A stretch of 64,000 nt of DNA from Cryptomeria japonica (GCF_030272615.1 NC_081408.1:609372173-609436172), one strand, 5' to 3'. Positions 34,160 to 45,381 are shown, counted from the first letter of the stretch. Notes: generated by a model not told the origin, from the sequence alone. Numbers and translations are program-made.

Positions 34160-36690
34160 TGTTGACGTGTATTTTGTACACTATCAAACACATAATAAAA
34201 TACCTAAGGGTACCTTATCCTCTCTTGAGTAAAGCCTCTGAATGCTGAAGATGTTGCGAAAAGGATCAATCAGGATGACTTCAAGGTTCTTGTATGTAGG
34301 GTCTCTACGTGTGGATAAGCTCTCTGTGGTATGATGTGATTTGCTGGAATCACAAGGGGACTTACATTTGATGATTGAACTTCCGATCTGTTTTGAATAT
34401 TGCTGGAACACAGGCTCTTACTAGCTTTGATTTGAAAAAAGGGAAAAGGATGAGGGCGAGGAAAGAATCTAATCCTAATACTAAGGAATGTAGGAGCGAT
34501 GATTGATCTTTGATGAAATTCTAACTAAGTCTTGTTTTGACATCTCAAGACCATCTCCACAAGGCTAGTGCGATCTTCGAAGGGAAGCTTTATGATGTTC
34601 AAATCATCACTGCAAGCATAGACATCATCAGGTTGATGCATATCAATGAAGAAGCGACAATTGAAGTTAAGCTTAAGCTGAACGATTCCAGTTGACTACA
34701 CAAGGCAAGTCTGCAATCAACAAACTGCTAGTAGTATGGATATACGAATTTCACCATCAATCAAGCACATTTCTTCCACTCATCTAATAACATGAAATCA
34801 AATATGAGAAGTATAAAGACCATGCAAATTGTCGAATCGACCCATAAATTTCACCATTTCTTCAATGAAGTTACAAGTCTTTTACAACAACATCTTGGCA
34901 ACAATCTTTGCCTTCTCTCTCTACTCTACTCTAATTGCTATTCTATCAACTTCTAACTACGTTACTACTCTCTATCTACTAACTGCTTCCAACTATTTCC
35001 AACTCTCTAACTCCTGCCTTTACAAAATGAAATGCCAGGGCTTATATAGTGCCCACAATACAATTCAATGGCTAAGATCAATTTGAGATCAATGGCCAAG
35101 ATTCAATAATGAAAACCCTAATTAGGGTTTGTTACAACCATTACATAACATTTAATGCTCGACCAATGATAAAATTGTATTGCTTGGACACATGTCCTCT
35201 CTAGAAAATTCCACCAATGGATAGCTAGGGTAGGTACATCGGAGTTTGTGCCACCTTCCATGAGTTAGGTACATTGAATCTGGAAATGCTGAGGTGAACC
35301 ACACTGACTGGAGAAGTGATGACTAGGATGCCACCTCGTCTGACACTTGTAACTTGGTAAATATTCAACTTGATGTTGTAGAGAAGCTAGCTTTAATTAA
35401 TTCATCTGGAAATATCTGCTTCTTCAATGAACCCTTGCTCTGACTTCTTGTGTCCTTGATTTGCAGGATGATGATGTACCTCGCCTTGGAATGCTAGACT
35501 GGAGGAGGTCGCCCTTGTCCTGATGGTGTTGGATCGAAGAAAGTCGTCCTTGATGAGAACCTGCCGACTTGTAGATCCGTTGGGCTTTGGAGTCGCCATC
35601 TTGATACCTACACAACATTTCAAAATTAGTAATATATCTTGAAATCTAAAAATTAAACTTTAAAAGGAAGATTCAAGATTTTAATTAGGAAACTTCATGA
35701 TAAATCTTGAGTTATCATTTCCTAATTAACCATGCAATACTTGGACTTTTCTAAAAAAAAGTCAAAAATAAAAATAAAAAATCAAACCTTGAATAAGGGT
35801 GTCAAGATGATTTTGCCATACCTCTTCTTGAGAATTAACTCTAAGAAATGATGTAAAAATAGATGAATTTTGCTAGGCAAAGTGTAGATCAAAGCCTTCT
35901 CTTGAACAAATTGCGCCTCCATTAGCTAGCTTCTTCAAGATCTGGAAATTCGCCTTCAAATGTAGCAAGAAATTCGCCTCTCCCATAGCCTTCAATATGA
36001 ATTTCGCCCTTCTTAGTCTCCACTCCTGGTAGAAATTCGCTCCTCAAATTGCTCTTCCAAATCGCACTTGAAATGATGAGTGAATGATTTGAATAATGAA
36101 AACATGCCTCAAATATATAGAGTGCTCACCATTTTATTTCCATGGGCCGACTTGGTGAAATAGGCCCCAGCATAGATAAAATTAATAAAAAGAAAGAGGC
36201 CGACTTTGCAAAAAATAATAGATAATACCCCAAGCGCTCTTTCTTTTGATTTTAAATTAATAATTAATTCAAATGCCTTTATAATTAAAAAAAATTCGAT
36301 TTTAAGGCTCAAAATTAATTATTAAATGCCATGCGCCATCATTAAATGTCAATTTAATTTCAAAATATTTCAAGGTTTTATCGAATTTGCAATTTGAAAG
36401 ATATTGGCGTCCAAGCATGGGAAAATAATAGATATCAACAAGATCGCTCTGGTCCCTTGGAGAGGGACAGGAGCGCCTATACCTTTTGGACCTCACACTT
36501 CTTGTTTTTTACGTCCAAGACCTCATTTTTGACGTCCAAGATGGCATTTTTACTTAGAATTTCGAGTTCAATTTATCCGATCTTTGAAATGAGTGCACTT
36601 TAAAGCATTTTCGCCCCGGTCCCTTGGAGAGGGACAGGAGCGATTTCATCTTTTGTCCTTGGTTCTTGTCTTTCAAATCGCCACTTCAAG
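34160..36690 (-). repeat. Truncated LTR (composite, inner)
   Basis: Holds the 3' portion of the long LTR: two hairpin motifs (about 36440 and 36611), a CTATATATT promoter-like site near 36115, a short MATPK-type frame, a second CTATATAAG-type site (- strand, about 35045) and the TGTTGAC tip. The upstream end is fused to a piece of the 479-codon frame. Confidence 0.75.
35402..35623 (-). CDS. Short LTR-embedded frame (MATPK type)
   Basis: 73 codons from 35623; the likely start is the internal MATPK Met at 35599, after a TAGGTATCAAG leader. It ends GFIEEADISR. The same frame recurs at 38740-38519 (GFVEEADSS end), and a broken one starts at 53318 in solo LTR Z. The position, between hairpin array and promoter, is where W1 carries its long frame. 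Function unknown; it may be a relic. Confidence 0.35.
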   Translation of the reverse strand: MKCCVGIKMATPKPNGSTSRQVLIKDDFLRSNTIRTRATSSSLAFQGEVHHHPANQGHKKSEQGFIEEADISR

Positions 36691-37300
36691 TTTGGAGGCA
36701 AACAATGATCTTCGTTCGTCCTTTAATGCATGTTCAACTCCAAGATCTTCCCTTATTACTGTTTGAGTATTCTCAACTGATTCTTCAACTTTTGTTTCAT
36801 GGTGTTCCTTTTCAGGTGCAAGGCATGGCGGGCTATCCATTGTAATACATTGACCATCAGGTGCACTTGTATCGTCAACGTACAATTGATCCTTCTCACA
36901 TTCAGATGCTGGAGCAGTGTCTTGTTCATAGGTTCTCCTAAATTCGGCTGCGAGATGTACACCCCAAGATTTGTTCATAATGCATTCTTCCTCGGACAAA
37001 GTTGGCATTCCAAACTGGTTTCTGACTTGATTGATAGCCATTTCACATACTGAGCAAGTAAATTCGGAGTGAGGTGAGTTGTGAATTCTACACCACAATG
37101 GTAGCAATATGTTTTCTAAACGCATTTCACCATCCAAAATGAGCTGACTCTCGATCATCCACATGAAGCTTAGAAGTGGATCTTTAGTTTCTGGGACACT
37201 GAAGTTGCCTTCTTCTATTTCTGGCCTGGGGACATCCCAAAAGAAGATTTTTCCCTGCGCTGCCTATTCCATCCTTGATAAGTACTTCAAGCAATGCATC
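36673..37300 (-). pseudogene. Fragment of the 479-codon unknown frame
   Basis: Matches residues about 49-245 of the protein at 43090-41651, including the Cys-x2-His-x8-Cys-x2-Cys motif. The upstream end joins straight into LTR sequence at AAAATACC (about 37300) and the downstream end into LTR sequence near 36690. Both joins lie inside motifs, so they are deletions or template switches. Confidence 0.8.
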
Positions 37301-38518
37301 TCATCATAAAATACCCAAGGGTACCTTATCCTCTCTTGAATAAAGTTTCCGAATGCTGAAGATATCGCGAAAAGGATCAATCGGAGAAACTTCAAGGTTC
37401 TTATATGTAGGATCTCTACGTGTGGATAAGCTCTCTGTGGTATGATGTGATTTGCTGGAATCACAAGGGGACTTACATTTGATGATTGAACTTCTGATTT
37501 GCCTTTGAATATTGCTGGAACATAGGATCTTACTGCCTTAGATTTGAAAAAATGGAAAAAAGATGAGGGCGAAGAGAGGATCTAATCCTAATACTAAGAA
37601 TGTAGGAGCAATGATTGATCTTTGATGAAACTCTAACTAGGTCTTGTTTTGACATCGCAGGACCATCTCCACAAGGCTAGTGCGATCTTCGAAGGGAAGC
37701 TTTATGATGTTCAAATCATCACTGCAGGCATAGACACCATCAGGTTGATGCATATCAATAAAGAAGCGACAATTGAAGTTAAGCTTAAGTTGAACGATTC
37801 CAGTTGACTACACAAGGCAAGTCTGCAATCAACAAACTGCTAGTAGTATGGATATGCGAATTTCACCATCAATCAAGCATATTTCTTCCACTCATCTAAT
37901 AACATGAAATCAAATATGAGAAGTATAAAGACCATGCAAATTGTCGAATCGACCCATAAATTTCACCATTTCTTCAATGAAGTTACAAGTCTTTTACAAC
38001 AACATCTTGGCAACAATCTTTGCCTTCTCTCTCTACTTTACTCTAATTACTATTCTATCAACTAGCTAACTACTCTCTATTTGTCTTCTAACCGCTTTCC
38101 AACTCCTTCCTAACTACTTCGAACTTATTTCTAACTGCCTTTACAAAATGAAATGCCAGGGCTTATATAGTGCCCATAATACAATTCGATGGCTTAGATC
38201 GATTTGAGATCAATGGCCAAGATTCAACAATGAAAACCCTAATTAGGGTTTGTTACAACCATTACATAACATTTAATGCTTGACCAATGATAAAATTGTA
38301 TTGCTTGGACACATGTCCTCTCTGGAAAAAACGACCAATGGATAGCTGGGGTAGGTACATCGGAGTTTGTGCCACCTTCCATAAGTTAGGTACATTGAAT
38401 CTGGACGTGCTGAGGTGGATCAATCTGACTGGATGAGCGATGACTAGGATGCCACCTCATTTGACACTTGGTTGATACTCAATTTGGTAACGTTGAGAAG
38501 TTAGCTTTAATTAATTCT

Positions 38519-38740
38519 TCAGGAACTATCTGCTTCTTCAACGAACCCTTGCTCTGACTTCTTGTGTCCTTGATGTGCAGGATGATTGATGTACCTCGCC
38601 TTGGAATACTGGATTGGAGAAGTCGCCCTTGATGATGTTAGTCCAAAGAAGGTCGTCCTTGTCGATGCTAGGCTGGAGCGAAGAAGGTCGTCCTTGTCCT
38701 TGCTTGATCGTTCTTGAATTACCTTTAAGGCACAAAACAT
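38519..38740 (-). CDS. Short LTR-embedded frame, second copy
   Basis: 73 codons; diverged at the start and similar at the end to 35402-35623 (GHKKSEQGFVEEADSS). The start region is rearranged. Unknown function, low confidence that it is translated. Confidence 0.3.
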   Translation of the reverse strand: MFCALKVIQERSSKDKDDLLRSSLASTRTTFFGLTSSRATSPIQYSKARYINHPAHQGHKKSEQGFVEEADSS

Positions 38741-38816
38741 GCTTTCTCCATTTTATCTCAAGTCGTGAAAATGAGAAATGGTATTTCAATCGTTAGGCAC
38801 TTAGGCGTTTTGAAGA

Positions 38817-39975
38817 TTTCGCTCTAGTCCCTTGGAGAGGGACAGGAGCGTCGTAGCCAATTTTCATCGATTTGGTGGTCTTTGCAATCTCGTACCCTCT
38901 TGAAGCACTTTAAATATCATTTTGACCTTGTGTCTTGGCTTGGATTCGTCCAAATTTGGAGAGGAAGGACTGGATATTAAGTTTTTCGCCTTGGTCCCTT
39001 GGAGAGGGACAGGAGCTATTTTGCAAATCCAAGCTTATCCGTCCTTTGTTAGCCTTCCAAATTATATTCAATGGATAAATCATGTTTTCCTTGGTCTCTT
39101 CAAATCATAAAATTGTCTTGATCCTGCAAGAACAGTGCAAATTTGAAATTCAAGCTCCGGTCCTTCAGTGAGGGACGGGAGCACTTTTGCAATTCCAAGC
39201 CAATTCGTCCTTTGCTAGCTTCGAAAATTATCTTCAACGGATCGATTGTGTCTTCCTCCACCCACCTCAAACGCGAAACTTGCTTTTCTCTTGCCCGAAT
39301 CTTGTCTTGAGGGAAAATCGCTCTGGTCTCTTGGAGAGGGACAGGAGCGCCCTAGCCAGTCACCTTGGTCCCTTGGAGAGGGACAGGAGCGAACTTGTTA
39401 CTTAGGCCGATTTTCTTCATTGTGGCGTTCTTAAGTTATATTCAACGGGCAAAACATACTTCCCTTGACCTCCTCAAATCGCGAAACCACTTAAATCTTG
39501 CAAGGATAATGCGAAATTGGAATTCAAGCTCCAGTCCTTCAGTGAGGGACAGGAGCGAATTTTGCTCTCTAGGCCAAATCGTTACAATTTTCATCAAAAA
39601 ATGTCTTGGCTAAGGAAGATATCATCTTACTTCATGCTATGAATAAAAGTTAATGTCCAAAAAAGGTCTAAAATTGTGCATATAAAGAAAAGCGCTCTGG
39701 TCCTTCAGTGAGGGACAGGAGCGAATTTGACCTTCTAGGCAAAAACTTCATCATTTCATTGTTTTTGATCAAGTCTGGATGCTCTATCATGCTCATTTTG
39801 TCTTTCACCATGCTTTTGATGTCTCAATTTAACCAAACAAGGCCAGGAATGGCTCAAATAAGTATTTTCGCCTTGGTCCCTTGGTGAGGGACAGGAGCGC
39901 TTTGCCTTGGTCCCTTGGAGAAGGACAGGAGCGAAATTCGCTCTGGATCCTCAGTGAAGGACAGGAGCAAAATTT
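38817..39975 (-). repeat. Hairpin array in the LTR (composite)
   Basis: Copies of CGCTCCTGTCCCT...AGGGACCAGAGCG (- strand) at about 38820, 38988, 39150, 39318, 39363, 39525, 39690, 39868, 39900 and 39940. Most are 162-178 bp apart, with a local tandem cluster at the 39.9-kb end. Two more lie at about 36440 and 36611. Spacers between hairpins are collinear with those in solo LTR Z. Confidence 0.85.
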
Positions 39976-40403
39976 GACTTTTGAACTCTCTATTAGGATA
40001 ATTTTTATGGAATATAACATTTAAGTATAAGAAAGAAGAAACATTCTTATACTTTAAGTTATATTCCATATATACTTTCAGGATGTTTGAGAGTGGTTTC
40101 AGACCTCCAGGAGTTATATTGCAAAATCTAGTTTTTTGAGGTTTTTCAGTTTCCAGACTTAGTCAAATTTCAGCATCAGGGCATTCCAGACTTAGCCAAA
40201 TTTCAGGACATTCCAAACTTAGCCAAATTTCAGGATCAGGACCTCACTCAAGCCGGACTTGCTTATCCATGTGATCCCCCGGGCGACACTCAAAATGCAA
40301 AGGCTAACTGACAAAACCCTAAAAAACCTAAAAAACAAACCCTAAAAAGCAAAAAGCAAGGGTCCCCATTTGCAATGGGGCGATGTGTGAAAACGTCACA
40401 ACA

Positions 40404-41650
40404 TCTAGCGCCACCTTGAATAAATGTTCCTGAAACATTTCAGAGATAAAGACTCAATCGACACCTAGAACCTCTGGAAAATTCAACCTAGCTCATCAAG
40501 AGATTAGAAAATGCACTCAAAGTGGAAGGAAAATCCTTAACCAAACCCAGACACTTAGTCTTTGATTACCCAGGTGTGTGCAAGTGTATTCATTCCTCTC
40601 GACAAGACAATTATAACCTTCAGGTTCCCCTGTGATTAGCTACGTAGTTTATCTGAACTTCAAAAGCATCCTGGATAGAGCCTCGCTGCCAGCCAGACGT
40701 CCATAGTCCCGACGAGGTTATCGCCGCAAGCTCACGAACATTGCTCCATTGCCAGCCAGGCGTCTATAGCCCCGATGGAGTTATCCGTATATTCCCCTTA
40801 GCCAATTTTGATATTTCATTTCATTTCACTTTTTTTTTTTTTTTTTTTTGATATTGCTTTTTCTCCGTCACTTCCTTTGGCTCGTAAGCAGTGAAGCTTA
40901 CTAGGGTTTGAGGATTGCGGTGGCGCTGAAGCCAGATTTTAGATTTTTCACCAATCACAGCTTTGCCTGAAAACCATAATGACTCGGAGTCCATTAATGT
41001 GTGAAGATATAGTAATCAACAGATGTTGGCATCAAGACACAGAAAATGATTCCCTTCCAAGTCAAATACACTGATCAGATGATAAAGCTAGAGAGGAACA
41101 ACCTTGGATTCCGAGCACTTCATGAATAGATATCTAAGAAATGAGTCTAACATAAGATCCAGGATATTGCCAGTGCGTGGGCAACAACACAAACGCCCTT
41201 CTCACAAGATGGAGGCTCCTACTCAAGACACCTAAACTAAAGCAAACCGACTCAAAGCAAACTAAACTAAAATGCACACCAAAAGCAAACTATCTAAAGA
41301 AAGCAAACAACTAAACTACCTGAGCCACACTAGATCATGAGTCAAATGACTCAAGGCAAATCAAGAACAAGGCTCAAAAGACCTCTAATCTAAAAACACG
41401 AAAAGAAAACCTATCTAAACCTATATACAAGACTCCTAGACTCGACACGACTCAAGGAAGCAAAATATATACATAACTTCACATGATTTCTCAGGTTGTG
41501 CAACAGGAGCATGGCAAATGTGATGGTTCTTAGTCGGGCAAATTCATCCTTAAATACAGAAAAGCAAACTCTCACCATGCATCTCTCATACTCAAGCAAG
41601 TTTTCACTCAAAATGATCAACTGGGGTAATTCATTAGGACCATGATCAAT
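40404..41650 (-). other. 3' interior of the composite element
   Basis: No gene seen. It includes short CAAACTAAA-type repeats (41220-41330), a poly-T tract (40832-40850) and two hairpins with compensatory changes (40681-40780). TGGCGCTAGA, identical to the primer-site core, directly precedes the LTR start at 40403. Confidence 0.6.
40681..40780 (-). other. Tandem pair of covarying hairpins
   Basis: 40681-40717 and 40744-40780 share a 27-base GCCAGCCAG...GTC.ATAG.CCCGA core. The stems differ but pair in both: CCTCG with CGAGG, and CTCCAT with ATGGAG. Three positions change as matched pairs, which is what a conserved RNA stem would show. Confidence 0.65.
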
Positions 41651-43090
41651 CTAGATACAAGTTGTTTTCCCATAATCCCCATAATCAAAATCATAATAAC
41701 TTTCAAAGCTAGGATTAAGGAAAGAGACAACCTGGCATATTTCTGGCTCAGACGAAACTGTATTGTCGGAAGCGAGGTCACCAGCTGCTTCAGGAGGTCG
41801 CCATTGGTGATGAATCATTCCATGAGCATTTATAGTATGTTGACCTAGATTTGGAAAGTCCTCTTGAAACAAGCTCAGCGCCCCTTCGAATAGCTCAAGA
41901 TTCTCTGTTTTCACTGAGATATCTTGCATAAACCAAGCATCTTCATGAAATTTTGTTAGCATATCTTCAAAAATGAGAGTCTCCTTGATGGATTGAGCTT
42001 CAAACATCTCTTCTAGTTGATCAAATATAATCTCTTGTGGCCTTTCTTCTTCGAGCTTAGTCTCAGGAGGTCGGAGCTGATGATGGATCATATCACTCAC
42101 AATAGCTGGCTTATCTTGAAAAAAATTTGGCAGTGATTCCATTTGTGTTTCTTCTACAAGATCCTTCAATGTTTCCTCAAATAGCATAATGGGGATGAAA
42201 TCTTCAAGCGCCCCTTTGAATTGTTCTTCATATTTGGGCTCACTTAACATGTCAACTTGATTGTCTTCTTCAATGAGGCCATTTGAAAACTCCTGCAATT
42301 CAATCTCAAGGATCTCCTTTTGTAGCATAAACGAGAATTCTTCAAGGAATGAGTCATCTTCTCCTTTAATTGCTTGTTCAACCCCTGGATCTTCCTTTAT
42401 CACTGTTTGAGTATTCTCAATTGCTTCTTCAACTTTTGTCTCATGGTATTCCTTTTCAGGTGCAAGGCATGGCGGGCTATCCATTGTAATACATTGTTCC
42501 TCAAGTGCACTAGTATCGTCAACGTACACTTGATCCTTCTCACATTCAGATGCTGGAGCAATGTCCTGTTCATAGGTTCTCCTGAATTCGGTTGCGAGAT
42601 GTGCACCCCAAGATCTGTTCATGATGCATTCTTCCTCGGACAAAGTTGGCATTCCAAATTGGTTTCTGACTTGATTGATAGCCATTTCACATACTGAGCA
42701 AGTAAATTCGAAGTGAGGTGAGTTGTGAATTCTACACCACAATGGTAGCAATATGTTTTCTAAACGCATTTCACCATCCAAAATGAGCTGACTCTCGATC
42801 ATCCACATGAAGCTTAGAAGAGGATCTTTAGTCTCTGGGATACTGAAGTTGCCTTCTTCTGTTTCTGGCCTGGGGACATCCCAAAAGAAGATTTTTCCCT
42901 GCGCTGTCGATTCCATCCTTGATAAGTACTTCAAGCAATGCATCTCATCATGTTCCTTTGTCTCGTGAACTCGACACTGCCCTGGTCTTGCAAACTCGGA
43001 CAATCTGCGTGGATAAAGTTGTGTATCTAATCTCCACCAAAGTTCAGGAAAATCAACTTGTTGCTCCTCGTGAAACTGTTGCCGCTCCAT
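41651..43090 (-). CDS. Unknown acidic protein of a long-LTR element (479 aa)
   Basis: Intact frame from ATG 43090 to TAG, about 375 bp after the primer site, in the position of a gag gene. It matches no Gag, protease or polymerase pattern by eye. A Cys119-x2-His122-x8-Cys131-x2-Cys134 cluster could bind zinc and is kept in the copy at 36673-37300. The C-terminal half is rich in Glu/Asp/Leu/Phe, with a repeated MIHHQ.RPPE motif. It starts MERQQFHEEQ, after a 3'-flanking-type T-rich leader. It may be a diverged Gag-like structural protein or an element-specific factor; no function is assigned. Confidence 0.7.
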   Translation of the reverse strand: MERQQFHEEQQVDFPELWWRLDTQLYPRRLSEFARPGQCRVHETKEHDEMHCLKYLSRMESTAQGKIFFWDVPRPETEEGNFSIPETKDPLLSFMWMIESQLILDGEMRLENILLPLWCRIHNSPHFEFTCSVCEMAINQVRNQFGMPTLSEEECIMNRSWGAHLATEFRRTYEQDIAPASECEKDQVYVDDTSALEEQCITMDSPPCLAPEKEYHETKVEEAIENTQTVIKEDPGVEQAIKGEDDSFLEEFSFMLQKEILEIELQEFSNGLIEEDNQVDMLSEPKYEEQFKGALEDFIPIMLFEETLKDLVEETQMESLPNFFQDKPAIVSDMIHHQLRPPETKLEEERPQEIIFDQLEEMFEAQSIKETLIFEDMLTKFHEDAWFMQDISVKTENLELFEGALSLFQEDFPNLGQHTINAHGMIHHQWRPPEAAGDLASDNTVSSEPEICQVVSFLNPSFESYYDFDYGDYGKTTCI

Positions 43091-43466
43091 TGAGAAATCT
43101 TTTCTTTTTGATTTTTTGATTTTTTGATTTTTTTGATTTTCTATTTTTCACTTTTTTTGGATTTTCTGGAATAAGAGAGATCTTGAATATCTCGGATTCA
43201 ACTTGAACGTTCAATTGGTTCCAGCTTGCTTCCTTCTTGCGTAAGTCCAACTGACGATCCAGCAATCACCTTCCTTCGAGTGTTTGAGAAAAAGCTTTCC
43301 ACTGATCTTCCTTGGATTCAAGAGTTCATGTTCGCTCACCTTTCTTTGGTTTCAATTCTGTCGAGCATGGAGGAGGGACAAAAAGCTCTTGAGATTACTC
43401 CTTGTAAACATAAATTGATTAAATTTCGAAGTCCAATTGTTCAAGCCCTCCCTCTAGCGCCAATTT
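43091..43466 (-). other. Leader and primer-binding site of the composite element
   Basis: - strand AAATTGGCGCTAGAGGGAGG right after the LTR tip at 43467. The leader then runs through A-rich repeats (AAAAATCAAAAAATCAA) to the ATG at 43090. Confidence 0.7.
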
Positions 43467-44184
43467 TGTTGACGTGTATTTTGTACACTATCAAACACAG
43501 AATAAAATACCTAAAGGTACCTTATCCTCTCTTGAATAAAGCCTCTAATTGCTGAAGATATCGCGAAAAAGGATCAATCAGGATGACTTCAAGGTTCTTG
43601 TATGTAGGGTCTCTACGTGTGGATAAGCTCTCTGTGGTATGATGTGATTTGCTGGAATCACAAGGGGACTTACATTTGATGATTGAACTTCTGATTTGCC
43701 TTTGAATATTGCTGGAACACAGGATCTTACTACCTTAGATTTGAACATCATAAAGCTTTCCTTCGAAGATCGCACTAACCTTGTGGAGATGGTCCTGCGA
43801 TGTCAAAACAAGACTTAGTTAGAGTTTCATCAAAGATCAATCATTGCTCCTACATTCTTAGTATTAGGATTAGATCCTCTCTTCGCCCTCATCTTTTTTC
43901 CATTTTTCAAATCTAAGGCAGTAAGATCCTGTGTTCCAGCAATATTCAAAGGCAAATCAGAAGTTCAATCATCAAATGTAAGTCCCCTTGTGATTCCAGC
44001 AAATCACATCATACCACAGAGAGCTTATCCACACGTAGAGACCCTACATACAAGAACCTTGAAGTCATCCTGATTGATCCTTTTTCGTGATATCTTCAGC
44101 AATCAGAGGCTTTATTCAAGAGAGGATAAGGTATCTTTAGGTATTTTATTCTGTGTTTGATAGGGTACTAAATACACGTCAACA
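43467..44184. repeat. Fold-back of the LTR end (inverted repeat)
   Basis: 43467-43745 (- orientation LTR end) is the near-perfect inverse of about 43906-44184 (+ orientation). The 160-bp loop continues the + copy. The right arm plus loop is a continuous final 439 bp of the LTR. A transcript through it would form a long hairpin. Confidence 0.9.
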
Positions 44185-44189
44185 ATACC
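44185..44189. repeat. Target-site duplication of the composite element (right)
   Basis: ATACC, matching 33369-33373. Confidence 0.75.
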
Positions 44190-44942
44190 CTACTGAATTT
44201 TTTTTTTAAAACACATGTCGGATCCCTAAATATTATTAGATTTGTCCATAAATCACATTAAAAGCTATCTTATAAAACGTGGCCAACAAGCTAAGGAAAT
44301 TACAATGCTAATTTGGAACATTGTTTTGATTAAACCATTGCAAGGTTTATTGTCCCAAATAAATAATAGCTATAATTTTTTTTATAATTATATGCAAAAG
44401 AATAAAGTTAACCCTTAGCCTCCTATGGATAATATTCATTAATGAAATGACCTTCTTAAATTATGCTAAATATTCCTCCTACATTTTCTAGCTTAAAAAA
44501 ATAGGAAAGTCAATGTTACCTCTTAAGTTGTTTTTAAAGCCAATATGTTAAGGGTACCTCGCAACATGGTCCCCCACCATGACAATAATTATGATTAACT
44601 AAAAATTAAACCTCTATAAGATTTCCAGCCCTAGCCCTAATGAGATGTGCATAAAATCTCATCCATTGGTAGGATTCAATCTCCCAAGAACTGGAATGTC
44701 TCGGAAACATCATTTTCTCACTCAGTATTCATGAGATAGACTACCAACCTATAGCATACACAAGATCCTCACAATCACATCCACATTGTTGTCATGCATC
44801 TAATCTTCATCTTAATATCATCATCAACATGCTTCTAATCCTCATTTTAATGTGCTATCATCATCATGCTTCTAATCCTCATCTAAATACTTCTAATCTT
44901 CATCTCAATGCATCTAATCCTCATCTTAATATGTTATCCTTA
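44190..44942. other. Intron / old repeat remainder
   Basis: Continues the TGTAATGTCCCC repeat from 33368. It includes a diverged run of CATCTTAATATC.TC and CTTCTAATCCTCAT words (44800-44940). No gene. Confidence 0.4.
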
Positions 44943-45312
44943 TTGTTAATTTTAAGCAATCAGATGTTAATCTTAAATAATCAGGTTATAACAGAACAGT
45001 AACAGCAATAAAAACACAAAAAAGACACACCAATACCTTGGGAAAACCTCCCTCTTGGAGGTGAAAAACCCAGCCACAAATTACAATGTGTATTATCTCA
45101 AATGTAGGCAATTACAAGGCAAGTGTGCTTATGTCAGATTGCTGTTCAATCAGCAAGATAGCAGATCTGAATTCCTCTTTATATGATAATGGAGATTGCA
45201 GCCCTTATCATCAGCATCAAATTCGCTTAAGGCAAGTCTTCATTAGCTTCTCAAGATCTTGATAGCATCACCTAACAGCTAGCCTTCACACAATGGATGA
45301 GGAGCAAGTTCG

Positions 45313-45381
<69 letters not shown>

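Larger units (their letters stand above)
37301..40403 (-). repeat. 3' LTR of the element carrying the 479-codon frame
   Basis: Begins (- strand) TGTTGTGACGTTTTCACAC at 40403, with the CCCCATTGCAAATGGGG palindrome. It runs through the hairpin array (38817-39975), a short MATPK-type frame and the promoter region, and lacks only its last few tens of bases at 37301. Confidence 0.8.
33374..44184 (-). mobile_element. Composite long-LTR retrotransposon with two outward U5 ends
   Basis: Flanked by ATACC duplications. Both outer ends are the same LTR terminus: TGTTGACGTG at 33374, and its inverse CACGTCAACA at 44184. Right to left it holds an inverted U5 cap (44184-43746), a U5 tip (43745-43467), primer site and leader, the 479-codon frame (43090-41651), a 3' interior, an LTR (40403 to about 37301), a fragment of the same frame (about 37300-36690), an LTR part (about 36690-34160), a second primer site (34159-34140), and a diverged LTR end (about 34100-33374). 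No polymerase genes are present. The order suggests template switching among several related RNAs before one integration event. Confidence 0.75.
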
